Assembly (NCBI RefSeq): GCF_035818675.1 | Contig: NZ_JAYKZZ010000020.1 | Location: 62,001-126,000 of the forward strand | Direction of reading: 5' to 3' | DNA: 64,000 bases | Origin: Parapedobacter flavus | Lineage (GTDB): Bacteria > Bacteroidota > Bacteroidia > Sphingobacteriales > Sphingobacteriaceae | In this document: positions 25,567 through 33,562 of the stretch, in pieces | Numbering within the stretch: the first letter of the stretch is position 1 | How the letters are laid out: every line of letters starts with the position of its first letter | The notes under the pieces: model-generated | Database searches by the model: none | Told to the model about the DNA's origin: nothing | What the model saw: only the letters and a program-made list of their open reading frames with translations | Made by a program: the position numbers and the translations under genes

Positions 25567-26315
25567 TTTATAACTAAAATTCCTGCGTCCACCGTTAATT
25601 CCGTTCCGTGTATGTATGAGGCTTCCTGCGAAGCAAGAAATAATACGGCATTGGCAATTTCCGCAGGTTCGCCAAATCTTTTGAAAGGAATAGTAGGAAT
25701 AATGCTTTGAATAGCTCCCTCAATTTGTTCAGAACTTAAACCTGTATTATTAAATCCGTTTGTTTTGATGTAACCCGGACTGATACCGTTTACACGAATG
25801 CCTTTTTCGGTAAGCTCCGAAGCAAAAGTTTTAATGAACGATTGAACGGCTGATTTTGCCGAAGAATAAACAGAAAAATTTTGCATACCCATTCCTGTAA
25901 CTACCGATGTATTGAGTATGATTGCACTTCCTTTATTCATCAATGGTACTATTTGCTGAACGGTAAAAAAGGTTCCCTTTACCAACATATTGAACAACTC
26001 GTCAAAATGGGCTTCATCGGCAAACTCAACAGGTGCAAACTTTCCGTAACCTGCATTGACAAAGAGCAAATCAATGTGGTCTGTGTATTGTTTTACTTGT
26101 TCCTGCAAAAGCATTATATCTTCCATACTGCTTGCATTGGACACAATACCAAACGCATTTTTTCCTAACCGCCCTACGGCTTTGTTTACGGTTTCGGCAC
26201 TTCGTCCTGTAATGATTACTTTACCGCTTTCATTGATGAATTGTTGGGCTGTGGCAAATCCCATTCCGTTTGTTCCGCCTGTGATAAGAGCGATTTTGTC
26301 TTCAAATCTTTGCAT
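25563..26315 (-). CDS. SDR-family oxidoreductase in alkylation-repair operon
   Basis: This 250-residue classical SDR has ALITGGTNGMGFATAQQF, the NAG motif, NTSVVTGMG, the catalytic YSSAKSAV, and HGTELTVDAG at the end. It overlaps the downstream oxygenase gene by 4 bases and lies 67 bases after the AraC/OGT gene. The AT-rich composition differs from the GC-richer dehydratase-linked SDR at 23.8 kb, indicating separate origins. The substrate is unknown; the link to DNA repair is by location only. Confidence 0.88.
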   Translation of the reverse strand: MQRFEDKIALITGGTNGMGFATAQQFINESGKVIITGRSAETVNKAVGRLGKNAFGIVSNASSMEDIMLLQEQVKQYTDHIDLLFVNAGYGKFAPVEFADEAHFDELFNMLVKGTFFTVQQIVPLMNKGSAIILNTSVVTGMGMQNFSVYSSAKSAVQSFIKTFASELTEKGIRVNGISPGYIKTNGFNNTGLSSEQIEGAIQSIIPTIPFKRFGEPAEIANAVLFLASQEASYIHGTELTVDAGILVIK

Positions 26316-26382
26316 TGTTTTTCGTTTTAAAATTCTGTTGCAAAGATTGGATTGTGTATTGTGTCAGAAAACCCGAAACTTG

Positions 26383-27234
26383 CTATATTTCCAAAGTGTC
26401 TGTTTTTGCACTTTCCCAACCGATGATAGCGGTCTTTCTTGTGTTGCCCCACATATAACCGCCAATGTTCCCCGAAGATTGAATAACACGATGACAAGGA
26501 ATGAGAAAAGCGACAGGATTGCTTCCGATAGCCGTGCCAACGGCTCTGAAAGCATTTGCGTTGCCAATTTGTTCAGCAATGTTGCCGTATGTGGAAAGTT
26601 GTCCCATTGGAATTTTCAAAAGCGTTTCCCAAACTTTTAGTTGAAAATCTGTGCCTTTCAAATGCAATTTTATTTCAGGTAGTTTGCCCCAGTCGTTTTG
26701 AAAAATAAACAACGCATTTTGTTGTGTCAAATCCAATTTTCTTTGAAAAGTTGCATTGGGAAATTTTTGTTTCAAATCGTTTAATGCGTTGCTTTCGTCA
26801 TTGTCAAACGCTATATAGCAAACGCCTTTTTGCGTAGAAGCAACAATCAGATTTCCAAAAGGGCTTTCGGCAAAACTGTAATTGATGAAAAGGTTTTTGC
26901 CACCGTTTTTATATTCAGACGGTGTCATTCCCTCAATGTTGATGAAAAGGTCGTGTAGTCGTCCTGTACCTGAAAGTCCTGTTTCAAAAGCGGTGTCAAA
27001 AAGCGTAGCTTTTTTGTCGGTCAATAATTTTTTAGCGTGTTCAATGCTGATGTATTGCAAAAATTTTTTGGGTGTTGTTCCTGCCCAATCGCTGAACAAA
27101 CGCTGAAAATGAAACGAACTTAAATGCACTTTTGAAGCAACTTCGTCAAGATTGGGTTGCTCTTTGAAGTTGGTTTTTATGTATTCAATTGCTTCTGCAA
27201 TTCGATTATAATTGAGTTGCTGTTGCTCATTCAT
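26383..27234 (-). CDS. Ada-like AraC regulator fused to O6-methylguanine-DNA methyltransferase
   Basis: With start at 27234 (MNEQQQLNYNRIAEAIEYIK) the product has 283 residues. An AraC helix-turn-helix (NLDEVASKVHLSSFHFQRLF, then WAGTTPKKFLQYISIEHAKK) occupies about 20-105. An OGT domain follows from about 115, with the alkyl-acceptor motif IPCHRVIQSSG and LKVWETLLKIPMGQLSTYGN. The N-terminal Ada zinc domain is missing here but a similar domain is encoded separately at 24611-24856. Expected role: repair of O6-alkylguanine and activation of the operon. It is the first gene of the AT-rich cluster. Confidence 0.92.
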   Translation of the reverse strand: MNEQQQLNYNRIAEAIEYIKTNFKEQPNLDEVASKVHLSSFHFQRLFSDWAGTTPKKFLQYISIEHAKKLLTDKKATLFDTAFETGLSGTGRLHDLFINIEGMTPSEYKNGGKNLFINYSFAESPFGNLIVASTQKGVCYIAFDNDESNALNDLKQKFPNATFQRKLDLTQQNALFIFQNDWGKLPEIKLHLKGTDFQLKVWETLLKIPMGQLSTYGNIAEQIGNANAFRAVGTAIGSNPVAFLIPCHRVIQSSGNIGGYMWGNTRKTAIIGWESAKTDTLEI

Positions 27235-27587
27235 CGCTATAAATTTTATGTTGCAAATGTCCAAATTATATTGCAGTCATAAAATCCGAAACTTGCTGAA
27301 TTTTGTCTGTCGGTTGGATGCTGGGATCGGCCAATACGCATTTTTACCCATTGGGTTATCGGTTCAGTCCCGCATTTTTTCATCTTGTTGTTTCCTGATA
27401 TTTTTCGGGTTCTTGGGTTCGGCACTGAATTCGGGGAGCCGGATTCCTCCGATGTAAGCTTAATACCTGAGCTGCCTGTTTTCCTGCAGCGTATCGGCGA
27501 GCTCCAAAAAATACTTACATTAATTGTTGTGAGACTTTTGAGTTTGACGGCATCAAAACAGACAAACCTTACGCCTTTCTGATTAGA
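27235..27587. other. Intergenic region between repair operon and toxin-antitoxin module
   Basis: About 350 bases with no convincing gene. Small frames on both strands show no family features. The stretch presumably contains the promoter of the repair operon (minus strand) near 27235-27300 but no clear TAnnTTTG box was found. Confidence 0.4.
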
Positions 27588-27619
27588 TTTGCATGCTAGT
27601 AACTTATAAGTTACCTTTG
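27588..27619 (+). promoter_or_regulatory. Promoter and autoregulatory operator of the toxin-antitoxin module
   Basis: TTTG (27588-27591), a 20-nt spacer, and TACCTTTG (27612-27619) form a promoter 5 bases before the GTG start. The perfect palindrome GTAACTT-AT-AAGTTAC (27599-27614) overlaps the -7 box, as expected for a site bound by an antitoxin or toxin-antitoxin complex. Confidence 0.75.
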
Positions 27620-27623
27620 TGTC

Positions 27624-27993
27624 GTGAAAGTCAGGGAGGTCATTGCATTCAGGAACTACTTTGAGGATTTCCTCAACGGCCAGCCCCAAAAGGTACAGGA
27701 CAAGATTTTCAAGATTATCGAAGCCATTGAAACGCTAGAGCGTGTGCCGTCAAATTACCTGAAAGCCATGACCGAACAAATGGCCTATACGAGGCACGGA
27801 TACAACTGGGCACAAACATTTGGCGGGTCTTCTGTTTCTTTGATGGTGACCGATTGGTGATACTACTGAACGGTTTCCAAAAGAAAACGCAGAAGACACC
27901 GAAGAAAGAAATTGACAGGGCTTGAGACTAATGGCTGAATATTACGAACAGAAAGGAGCGAATGATGGAAACTACAAGCTGGAAGGATATTAA
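27624..27993 (+). pseudogene. RelE/HigB-type toxin gene, frameshifted twice
   Basis: The frame from GTG 27624 encodes 78 residues, of which about 50 match RelE/ParE-like toxins (IAFRNYFEDFLNGQPQKVQD). After 27780 the correct continuation is in another frame (NGLYEARIQLGTNIWRVFCF, then LVILLNGFQKKTQKTPKKEI). After 27921 it moves again (LRLMAEYYEQK). One missing A in the run at 27778-27780 and one missing T near 27921 would restore a normal toxin of about 120 residues. Either the toxin is inactivated or these are homopolymer sequencing errors. The antitoxin start overlaps its 3' end. Confidence 0.75.
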
Positions 27994-28255
27994 GGATAGC
28001 GTATACGGTGCCAAAGGTGCCGAACGGAGGGATGCACTGGAGAGGGATTTTGAAGGGTTCAAAGTCGGCTTGCTGCTTAGAAAGGCCCGGGAAGACAAAC
28101 AACTTACCCAGGCAGAGCTGGGTGAACTTGTGAATCGGAAGCGGGAATATATCTCAAGAATAGAAAACAACGGCAGCAACCTTACATTGAAGACCCTGTA
28201 CGACATCGTGGAAAAAGGACTAGGTGGTAAGGTTAAGATTTCGATAGAGGTGTAG
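27962..28255 (+). CDS. XRE-family antitoxin (HigA-like)
   Basis: The 97-residue product has an N-terminal helical part and a helix-turn-helix at about 42-92: LLRKAREDKQLTQAELGELV, then NRKREYISRIENNGSNLTLK. This order (toxin first, antitoxin second, overlapping) is that of HigBA-type modules. The protein should neutralise the RelE-like toxin and repress the promoter through the palindrome at 27599-27614. The reading frame is intact although the toxin gene is broken. Confidence 0.88.
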   Translation: MMETTSWKDIKDSVYGAKGAERRDALERDFEGFKVGLLLRKAREDKQLTQAELGELVNRKREYISRIENNGSNLTLKTLYDIVEKGLGGKVKISIEV

Positions 28256-28276
28256 CTTCATATTCCATCTAACGCC

Positions 28277-28298
28277 TTTTTATTGTTTCCGAAGGGAT
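28277..28298. repeat. Imperfect copy of the tRNA-Arg 3' end
   Basis: TTTTATTGTTTCCGAAGGGA here resembles TTTTATTGTGTTCCCGAAGG (then GAT) at 28409-28431, the 3' end of the tRNA-Arg gene plus flank, with two missing bases. It lies about 130 bp away, on the side of the AT-rich segment. It could be an old attachment-site duplication or a tRNA remnant. Confidence 0.4.
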
Positions 28299-28385
28299 GT
28301 GCTGCGTCCCTCAGCCCCATATACATTGTCCACAGCGACAAAGTTCGAACCCCGGCCATCGCTTCGGTTCTCATCCCTTGAAAAC

Positions 28386-28410
28386 ACAAAAAGCACCTAT
28401 AGCGGTGCTT
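28386..28410 (-). terminator. Terminator downstream of tRNA-Arg
   Basis: On the minus strand the hairpin AAGCACC-GCTATA-GGTGCTT is followed by TTTGTG, 7 bases beyond the tRNA 3' end. Confidence 0.7.
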
Positions 28411-28416
28411 TTATTG

Positions 28417-28488
28417 TGTTCCCGAAGGGATTCGAACCCCTATCTTCAGAACCGGAATCTGAAATTCTATCCATTGAACTACGGGAAC
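28417..28488 (-). tRNA. tRNA-Arg (anticodon CCG)
   Basis: The minus strand folds as a complete cloverleaf. The acceptor is GTTCCCG paired with CGGGAAC and discriminator A. The anticodon stem is TCAGA/TCTGA around loop TTCCGGT (anticodon CCG, reading CGG). The T arm is GGGGTTCGAATCCCC. The CCA end is not encoded. A terminator follows. Confidence 0.92.
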
Positions 28489-28552
28489 AGGAGTGCAAAG
28501 ATATTAATTATTTGTTTCTCCCCAATCAAGAAAAACAAGAATTGACCATTTA

Positions 28553-29653
28553 TTATACGTTGAAACGGAAATGCATGATGTCGCCGTCCTGAACGAGGTA
28601 CGTCTTGCCTTCCACAGCTAATTTACCAGCTTCCTTCACGGCCGCTTCCGAGCCGTACTGGATGAAATCATCGTATTTGATCACTTCCGTACGGATGAAT
28701 CCTTTTTCGAAATCGGTATGGATAACGCCGGCAGCCTGCGGTGCGGTGAACCCGTTTTCGATGGTCCATGCGCGCACTTCCTGCACACCGGCGGTAAAGT
28801 AGGTGGCTAAATTCAGGAGTTTATAGGCCACTCGGATCAGCTTGTTTACACCCGACTCGTCCAACCCGAGGTCCTCGAGGAAAAGCTGACGCTCTTCATA
28901 ACTTTCCAGCTGCGTAATTTCCGACTCAATCTGCGCCGAAATAATCAACAACTCAGCGTCCTCTTCTTTGATCGCTTCGCGAACACGATCTACATAAGCA
29001 TTGCCCGAAGTTACCGCCGCCTCATCCACGTTGCACACATACAGGATAGGTTTTACGGTGAGCAGCGATAAGTCGCTGATAAACTCGAAATCTTCCGTGG
29101 TAATCGCTGCGGTGCGTGCGGATTTGCCGGACTCGAGGTGGGTTTTCACCACCGACAGGATTTCGTAGCTCCGCTTCGCCTCCTTGTCATTTCCGGTCTT
29201 GGCTTGCTTTTCTACCTTTTGCAGGCGCTTGGTAACCGTATCCAGATCTTTCAACTGCAATTCGGTATCGATGATTTCCTTGTCGCGCACGGGGTCGACC
29301 GATCCGTCTACATGCACCACATTTCCATCGTCAAAACAGCGCAACACGTGGATGATTGCATCGGTGTTGCGGATATTGCCGAGGAACTGGTTGCCCAGCC
29401 CTTCACCTTTGCTGGCGCCTTTCACCAGGCCGGCGATATCAACGATTTCGATCGTGTTGGGTAACACCCGTTGGGGCTTTACCAATTCGGCGAGCTTATT
29501 TAAGCGCGCATCGGGTACGGTAATGACGCCCACATTTGGTTCAATGGTGCAAAAAGGGAAATTGGCTGCCTGTGCTTTCGCGTTGGAAAGGCAGTTGAAT
29601 AAGGTGGATTTGCCTACGTTCGGTAGGCCAACGATGCCGCACTGTAATGCCAT
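28553..29653 (-). CDS. ychF: Redox-regulated ATPase/GTPase YchF (OBG family)
   Basis: This 366-residue protein is full length. The G1 loop is VGLPNVGKSTLFNCL, G3 is IVDIAGLVKGASKGEGLGNQFL, and a coiled-coil insert spans about 130-170. The C-terminal TGS domain reads VRAWTIENGFTAPQAAGVIH, ending YLVQDGDIMHFRFNV. YchF is an OBG-family nucleotidase that prefers ATP and binds ribosomes. Its promoter (TATCTTTG at 29680-29687, minus strand) lies 27 bases before the ATG, next to a divergent promoter. Confidence 0.97.
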   Translation of the reverse strand: MALQCGIVGLPNVGKSTLFNCLSNAKAQAANFPFCTIEPNVGVITVPDARLNKLAELVKPQRVLPNTIEIVDIAGLVKGASKGEGLGNQFLGNIRNTDAIIHVLRCFDDGNVVHVDGSVDPVRDKEIIDTELQLKDLDTVTKRLQKVEKQAKTGNDKEAKRSYEILSVVKTHLESGKSARTAAITTEDFEFISDLSLLTVKPILYVCNVDEAAVTSGNAYVDRVREAIKEEDAELLIISAQIESEITQLESYEERQLFLEDLGLDESGVNKLIRVAYKLLNLATYFTAGVQEVRAWTIENGFTAPQAAGVIHTDFEKGFIRTEVIKYDDFIQYGSEAAVKEAGKLAVEGKTYLVQDGDIMHFRFNV

Positions 29654-29679
29654 GAATATCGAGTTTTTTGAAAACGGGG

Positions 29680-29687
29680 CAAAGATA
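29680..29687 (-). promoter_or_regulatory. ychF -7 promoter box
   Basis: TATCTTTG on the minus strand, 27 bases upstream of the ychF start. Confidence 0.6.
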
Positions 29688-29711
29688 GCAATTAGTATTA
29701 TCTTTAAGTAC

Positions 29712-29719
29712 TATCTTTG
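29712..29719 (+). promoter_or_regulatory. Promoter box of the Rieske gene (very short leader)
   Basis: TATCTTTG ends only 7 bases before the ATG at 29727, so the transcript would start at or within a few bases of the start codon. Confidence 0.6.
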
Positions 29720-29726
29720 AAGAAGC

Positions 29727-30062
29727 ATGAAGTGGATTAAAGTAGCCAAGGAGGCCATTCCTAAAACAGACGGTATCCGTAAAGTAAAAATAGCTGGTAA
29801 GGGTGTTTGCATCATACGAGATGGTGGTGCATTGCATGCTACTTCCGCACGTTGCCCGCATGCCGGGGCCGACCTCTCCGGAGGATGGTGCGAAAAGGAG
29901 CGCCTGATCTGTCCGTACCACCGGCACGCCTTCAGTCTGGAGACGGGTAGGGGCGACCCTGGGCAAGGGGATTACATCACGATATATCCGCTGGAAGAAC
30001 GGGAGGGAGAGTGGTTCATCGGCATGAAGGAAAGCTGGTTGGGTAAATTGTTCAATAAATAA
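29727..30062 (+). CDS. Rieske [2Fe-2S] ferredoxin-like protein
   Basis: The 111-residue product is a small soluble Rieske domain. The two ligand loops are ARCPHAGADLSGGWC (Cys-Pro-His at about 44-46) and LICPYHRHAFSLETG (Cys-x-x-His at about 63-66). Such NirD/BphF-like proteins carry electrons to oxygenases or reductases, but no such partner is adjacent. It is transcribed divergently from ychF. Confidence 0.92.
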   Translation: MKWIKVAKEAIPKTDGIRKVKIAGKGVCIIRDGGALHATSARCPHAGADLSGGWCEKERLICPYHRHAFSLETGRGDPGQGDYITIYPLEEREGEWFIGMKESWLGKLFNK

Positions 30063-30142
30063 TGCCGGTTCATACCTGTAACGATTTTACAAGTTTGTTG
30101 TCTTATCATTAAAGACTTATTGTAACACCTTAATCGATAGCA

Positions 30143-31717
30143 ATGTATAAATATTTATTAGTCCTTTCCGTTTGTATGGTAGGCGCATCCCTTGTTTGGG
30201 CGCAACCGGCCCCAGCCGATGCCCGCCTCCAAGGCATTGACTCGTTGTTGGAAAAATTGCTTGCTGATTACCAAGTGGCGGGCTTTTCCGTAGCCGTGGT
30301 GCACAAAGACAGAGTGGTTTACGCCAAGGGCTTTGGTTACCGCGACTATGAAAAGCAGCTGCCCGCTACACCGCATACTCTGTACGCCATCGGCTCATCC
30401 TCTAAAGCGTTTACAGCCGCGCTAGTCGGCAAGCTGTTCGGCGATAGCCTTTCATTGGACGACAAGGTGATCCAACATTTGCCGCAGCTCCATTTTAAAG
30501 ACGGGCGTGAAGCCGATGTGACGGTACGCGACCTGATGACCCACCGGACGGGATTATCGCGCTACGATTTTTCGTGGTACGTGTTTAACTCCGACTCCCG
30601 AGACAGTCTGTTGCAGCGGGTGCGATATATGGAATCCAGTGCCGATCTACGGGCCAAATGGCAATACAACAATTTCATGTACCTTGCCCAGGGGATGATT
30701 GCCGAGCGGATGTCCGGAAAAACGTGGGAGGAAAATATAAAGGAACGATTCTTCACGCCACTGGGGATGACCCGATCCAATTTCGATGTAAACGATATGG
30801 CGGCGGACGCCGATGCGGCGCGAGGCTATACGGTTGCTAAAAACGATGGCATCACCCGGTTGCCTTATTTTGAAATCCGCGGTATGGGTCCGGCAGGGAG
30901 TATCAACAGTAGTGTGCTGGAGATGGCCAACTGGCTCAAACTTTGGATTGCAGGAGGCGAGTATGAGGGCGAGCGATTGCTCCCGGTGGATTTTGTCAAA
31001 GAAGCAGCAAGCTCACAAATGGTGATGGCTGGTGGGCTGCCAACCAAGTACAAGGATGTTTATACGGCCAATTATGGCCTGGGCTGGATGGTCAGTTCCT
31101 ACCGCGGCCACTACCAGGTGGAGCATGGTGGAAACATCGATGGGTTTACGGCAAGTACCTGTTTTTTTCCAACGGATCAGCTGGGTATTGTGGTGCTATC
31201 CAATCAGAATCAGTCGGCGGTCCCTACAGTCGTACGTAACTTAATTGCCGACCGCTGGTTGGAGCTTCCGTTTGTCGATTGGAACGTAAATAACATCAGG
31301 CAAGATACCACAGGGGTGGATACTAGCAAATCCGAGGGTCTGGCCAGGATTAAGGGCACGCGGTCTACGCATGGGCTGCCCGACTATACCGGTACCTATT
31401 CGCATCCGGCGTATGGGACCTTTGTTATCCATGCCGCTAACGACACGCTCAAAATAGCGTTGGGCAACGACCGGGTATGGCTAAGCCATTACCATTACGA
31501 TGTGTTCGAAATGAAGGAAATCGGTGAAGACGGTAGGGCCGATACCGCGGCGGGCGGAATGAAAATCAACTTCCGCACCGGTCTGGATGGGCAGGTCGAG
31601 AGCGCCTCGATGACGATGGATGATCCGTCGGGCAATTTAAACGGCAGCCCGTGGCCATTGAGGTTTCTCAAGCCCTCTTGCAAGCATATGTGGGTAAGTA
31701 CGCCGTTGGAGGGATGA
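30143..31717 (+). CDS. Beta-lactamase/PBP-like serine hydrolase, C-terminus altered by frameshift
   Basis: The 524-residue frame has a Sec signal (to VWAQ, about residue 21) and a class C beta-lactamase-type domain: the SxxK motif in YAIGSSSKAFTA (about 93), Tyr-x-Asn in WQYNNFMY, and HGGNIDG as the third motif. A DUF3471-like region follows from about 400. Near 31648 the frame leaves the expected protein; the last 22 residues (RFLKPSCKHMWVSTPLEG) are out-of-frame, and the natural continuation lies at 31651-31932. The protein is a predicted periplasmic D-aminopeptidase, esterase or peptidase of unknown substrate. Confidence 0.88.
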   Translation: MYKYLLVLSVCMVGASLVWAQPAPADARLQGIDSLLEKLLADYQVAGFSVAVVHKDRVVYAKGFGYRDYEKQLPATPHTLYAIGSSSKAFTAALVGKLFGDSLSLDDKVIQHLPQLHFKDGREADVTVRDLMTHRTGLSRYDFSWYVFNSDSRDSLLQRVRYMESSADLRAKWQYNNFMYLAQGMIAERMSGKTWEENIKERFFTPLGMTRSNFDVNDMAADADAARGYTVAKNDGITRLPYFEIRGMGPAGSINSSVLEMANWLKLWIAGGEYEGERLLPVDFVKEAASSQMVMAGGLPTKYKDVYTANYGLGWMVSSYRGHYQVEHGGNIDGFTASTCFFPTDQLGIVVLSNQNQSAVPTVVRNLIADRWLELPFVDWNVNNIRQDTTGVDTSKSEGLARIKGTRSTHGLPDYTGTYSHPAYGTFVIHAANDTLKIALGNDRVWLSHYHYDVFEMKEIGEDGRADTAAGGMKINFRTGLDGQVESASMTMDDPSGNLNGSPWPLRFLKPSCKHMWVSTPLEG

Positions 31718-31932
31718 CCATTACGATCACGGTAAAAGATGGCGTGCTTTTCATGGATGTGCCGGGTCAGACCAACTATGAAACCATTGCACAGGGCGAT
31801 CATTATTTTAAATTGAAGGCATTAAATGGGTTTGCCCTCCGCTTTGAAATGGATGAACAATTGGATAAGGCGCCGGTAATGTATTCCATCCAGCCTAACG
31901 GTACGTTTAAAGCGACGCGGGTGACAGAATGA
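31651..31932 (+). pseudogene. Detached C-terminal part of the serine hydrolase
   Basis: This frame encodes AIEVSQALLQAYVGKYAVGG and then ITITVKDGVLFMDVPGQTNY, ending in NGTFKATRVTE. This is the normal DUF3471-type C-terminus of PBP-like serine hydrolases. Adding one base to the CCC run at 31648-31650 joins it to the upstream frame as ...NGSPVAIEVSQALL. A real frameshift or a homopolymer error would give the same picture. Confidence 0.75.
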
Positions 31933-31956
31933 ATGGATGCATTCCACCCTCGGAAA

Positions 31957-32184
31957 CTACTTCCGTGGCCGGGGGCCGCGTTTATAAATAATCAGTCCGT
32001 TTAGGAAATTGCGGAGCAATTGGTCGCCGCAAGGTTTGAAATTCGGGTGATCCTCTTTGCGGAAGATGGCACCCAGCTCCGTTTTCGTTACCCTGAAATC
32101 CGCCAGGGCCAATACTTCGATAATATCATCGTCGGTGAACTTTAAAGCCACCCGGAGTTTTTTCATGATGTCATTGTTGCTCAT
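31957..32184 (-). CDS. DUF1456 (YehS-like) protein, single repeat
   Basis: The 75 residues (MSNNDIMKKLRVALKFTDDD, then EVLALADFRVTKTELGAIFR, ending with a basic KRGPRPRK tail) correspond to one DUF1456 repeat. Enterobacterial YehS carries two such repeats, so this is a half-length form. The gene lies 13 bases downstream of the RNA helicase gene, and DUF1456 genes recur next to helicases, suggesting a link with RNA or ribosomes. Function is unknown. Confidence 0.85.
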   Translation of the reverse strand: MSNNDIMKKLRVALKFTDDDIIEVLALADFRVTKTELGAIFRKEDHPNFKPCGDQLLRNFLNGLIIYKRGPRPRK

Positions 32185-32197
32185 GGTATATGTGCTG

Positions 32198-33499
32198 TTA
32201 CCTGGAAATTTCTATTTTGACTTTTTTGCCTTTTATCTTCTCGTTTCTAACCCGCTGGACGACCTCCACAATCCGGTCGCGTTTTACCGCGGCATACGCC
32301 GAATGGTCCCATACTTCGATGAGTCCGAGGTCTTCTTTGGCCAGTTCCCCTTTTTTAAGCAATAACCCCACAATGTCCACCTTATTTATTTTTTCTTTTT
32401 TGCCTGCAGCCAGATAGAGCGTCGCCCAATCCGTTGGCGGGGGCAGCGCGGGATTTTCCGGTATGACTTCTTCTTCCGGCATTTCCGTTAAATAGGCCGG
32501 CTTTTCATCGAGTGTCAGCAGCAGGTAGGAGGTTCCCGTGGCGTGCATCCGTGCCGTACGTCCATTGCGGTGTACGAACGCATCCTCGTTATGCGGTAGC
32601 TGGTAATGGATGATATGTTCAATTTCGGGGATGTCCAATCCGCGCGAGGCCAGGTCGGTGGTAATCAATATCCGGTGGCTGCCATTACGGAACTTAAGTA
32701 ATGCGCGCTCCCGGTCGTCCTGTTCCATCCCTCCGTGGAAGATGCTATGGGTAAGCTCCCTATCCCACAACAGGTCGCTAATGCGTTCCACTGCTTCGCG
32801 GTGATTGCAGAAAACCAACATGGGCTCCGCACTGATGCTGCATATTAGCGCAAACAAGGTGTCCAGCTTGTCGGCAGCGTCGGTGATGACCACTTTTTGT
32901 TTCAGGTTGGGCACTGATGCTTGGTTTGACAAATAATTCAGCGTTGCCGGTTTAGTGATCGCTGTAAATGCGGGGATGTCATCCATCGGCGTCGCCGACG
33001 TAAGTACCCTTTTTTTGAGGAACGGCAACTGCTTGATGATGTAGGCCATATCCTCCTGGAAGCCGAATTCGAGTGCTTTGTCAAATTCGTCAAGTATCAG
33101 GGTAGACACCGTGCGCGTATCGAACGTCTTGCGGCGCAAGTGATGGGCCAGTCGGCCTGGTGTGCCGATCAGTACAGCCGGCGGTTGCGACAAGTTGTTG
33201 ATTTCAACCCGCACGGAGTGGCCACCATAGCAGCAGTTGACCTTGAATCCGCTGCCCATCCCTTTGAAAACCTGTTCGATCTGCAGGGCAAGCTCCCGCG
33301 AAGGAACGACAATGAGCGCCTGAACGGTAGGTACATCTATTTTTAGTGTGCGGAGCAAGGGCAGTAGAAAACCCAATGTTTTTCCCGAGCCGGTAGGGGA
33401 GAGCAGGATAAGGTCCTGTTTCTCTGCTACATCGAGTGCAGCCTGCTGCATTTCGTTGAGTGCGTTTATTTTTAGATTACGGAGTGCCTGCTTGACCAT
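32198..33499 (-). CDS. DEAD-box-family RNA helicase (DbpA-like)
   Basis: With start at 33499 (MVKQALRNLKINALNEMQQA) the product has 433 residues. Motifs in order are Q-motif ALNEMQQAALD, I SPTGSGKT, Ia VPSRELA, Ib GTPGRL, II DEFD, III SAT, IV-V FCNHREAVERI and TTDLASRGLDIP, and VI HRNGRTAR. Motif II reads DEFD rather than DEAD. The C-terminal 70 residues (from about 355) resemble the DbpA RNA-binding domain, with IEVWDHSAYAAVKRDRIVEV and IKGKKVKIEI. A role in 23S rRNA maturation is likely. It is in an operon with the DUF1456 gene. Confidence 0.9.
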   Translation of the reverse strand: MVKQALRNLKINALNEMQQAALDVAEKQDLILLSPTGSGKTLGFLLPLLRTLKIDVPTVQALIVVPSRELALQIEQVFKGMGSGFKVNCCYGGHSVRVEINNLSQPPAVLIGTPGRLAHHLRRKTFDTRTVSTLILDEFDKALEFGFQEDMAYIIKQLPFLKKRVLTSATPMDDIPAFTAITKPATLNYLSNQASVPNLKQKVVITDAADKLDTLFALICSISAEPMLVFCNHREAVERISDLLWDRELTHSIFHGGMEQDDRERALLKFRNGSHRILITTDLASRGLDIPEIEHIIHYQLPHNEDAFVHRNGRTARMHATGTSYLLLTLDEKPAYLTEMPEEEVIPENPALPPPTDWATLYLAAGKKEKINKVDIVGLLLKKGELAKEDLGLIEVWDHSAYAAVKRDRIVEVVQRVRNEKIKGKKVKIEISR

Positions 33500-33562
33500 G
33501 TGTGTGGATGCGTAGGTTGCAAAGATAGGGAAAAACAAAAGGAAGAAATCGTTAGGATGACA

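Noticed and set aside
24561..28255. Complete integrative element or prophage
   Set aside because: No integrase, transposase, terminal repeats or phage genes are visible; only composition and the tRNA-end similarity suggest acquisition.
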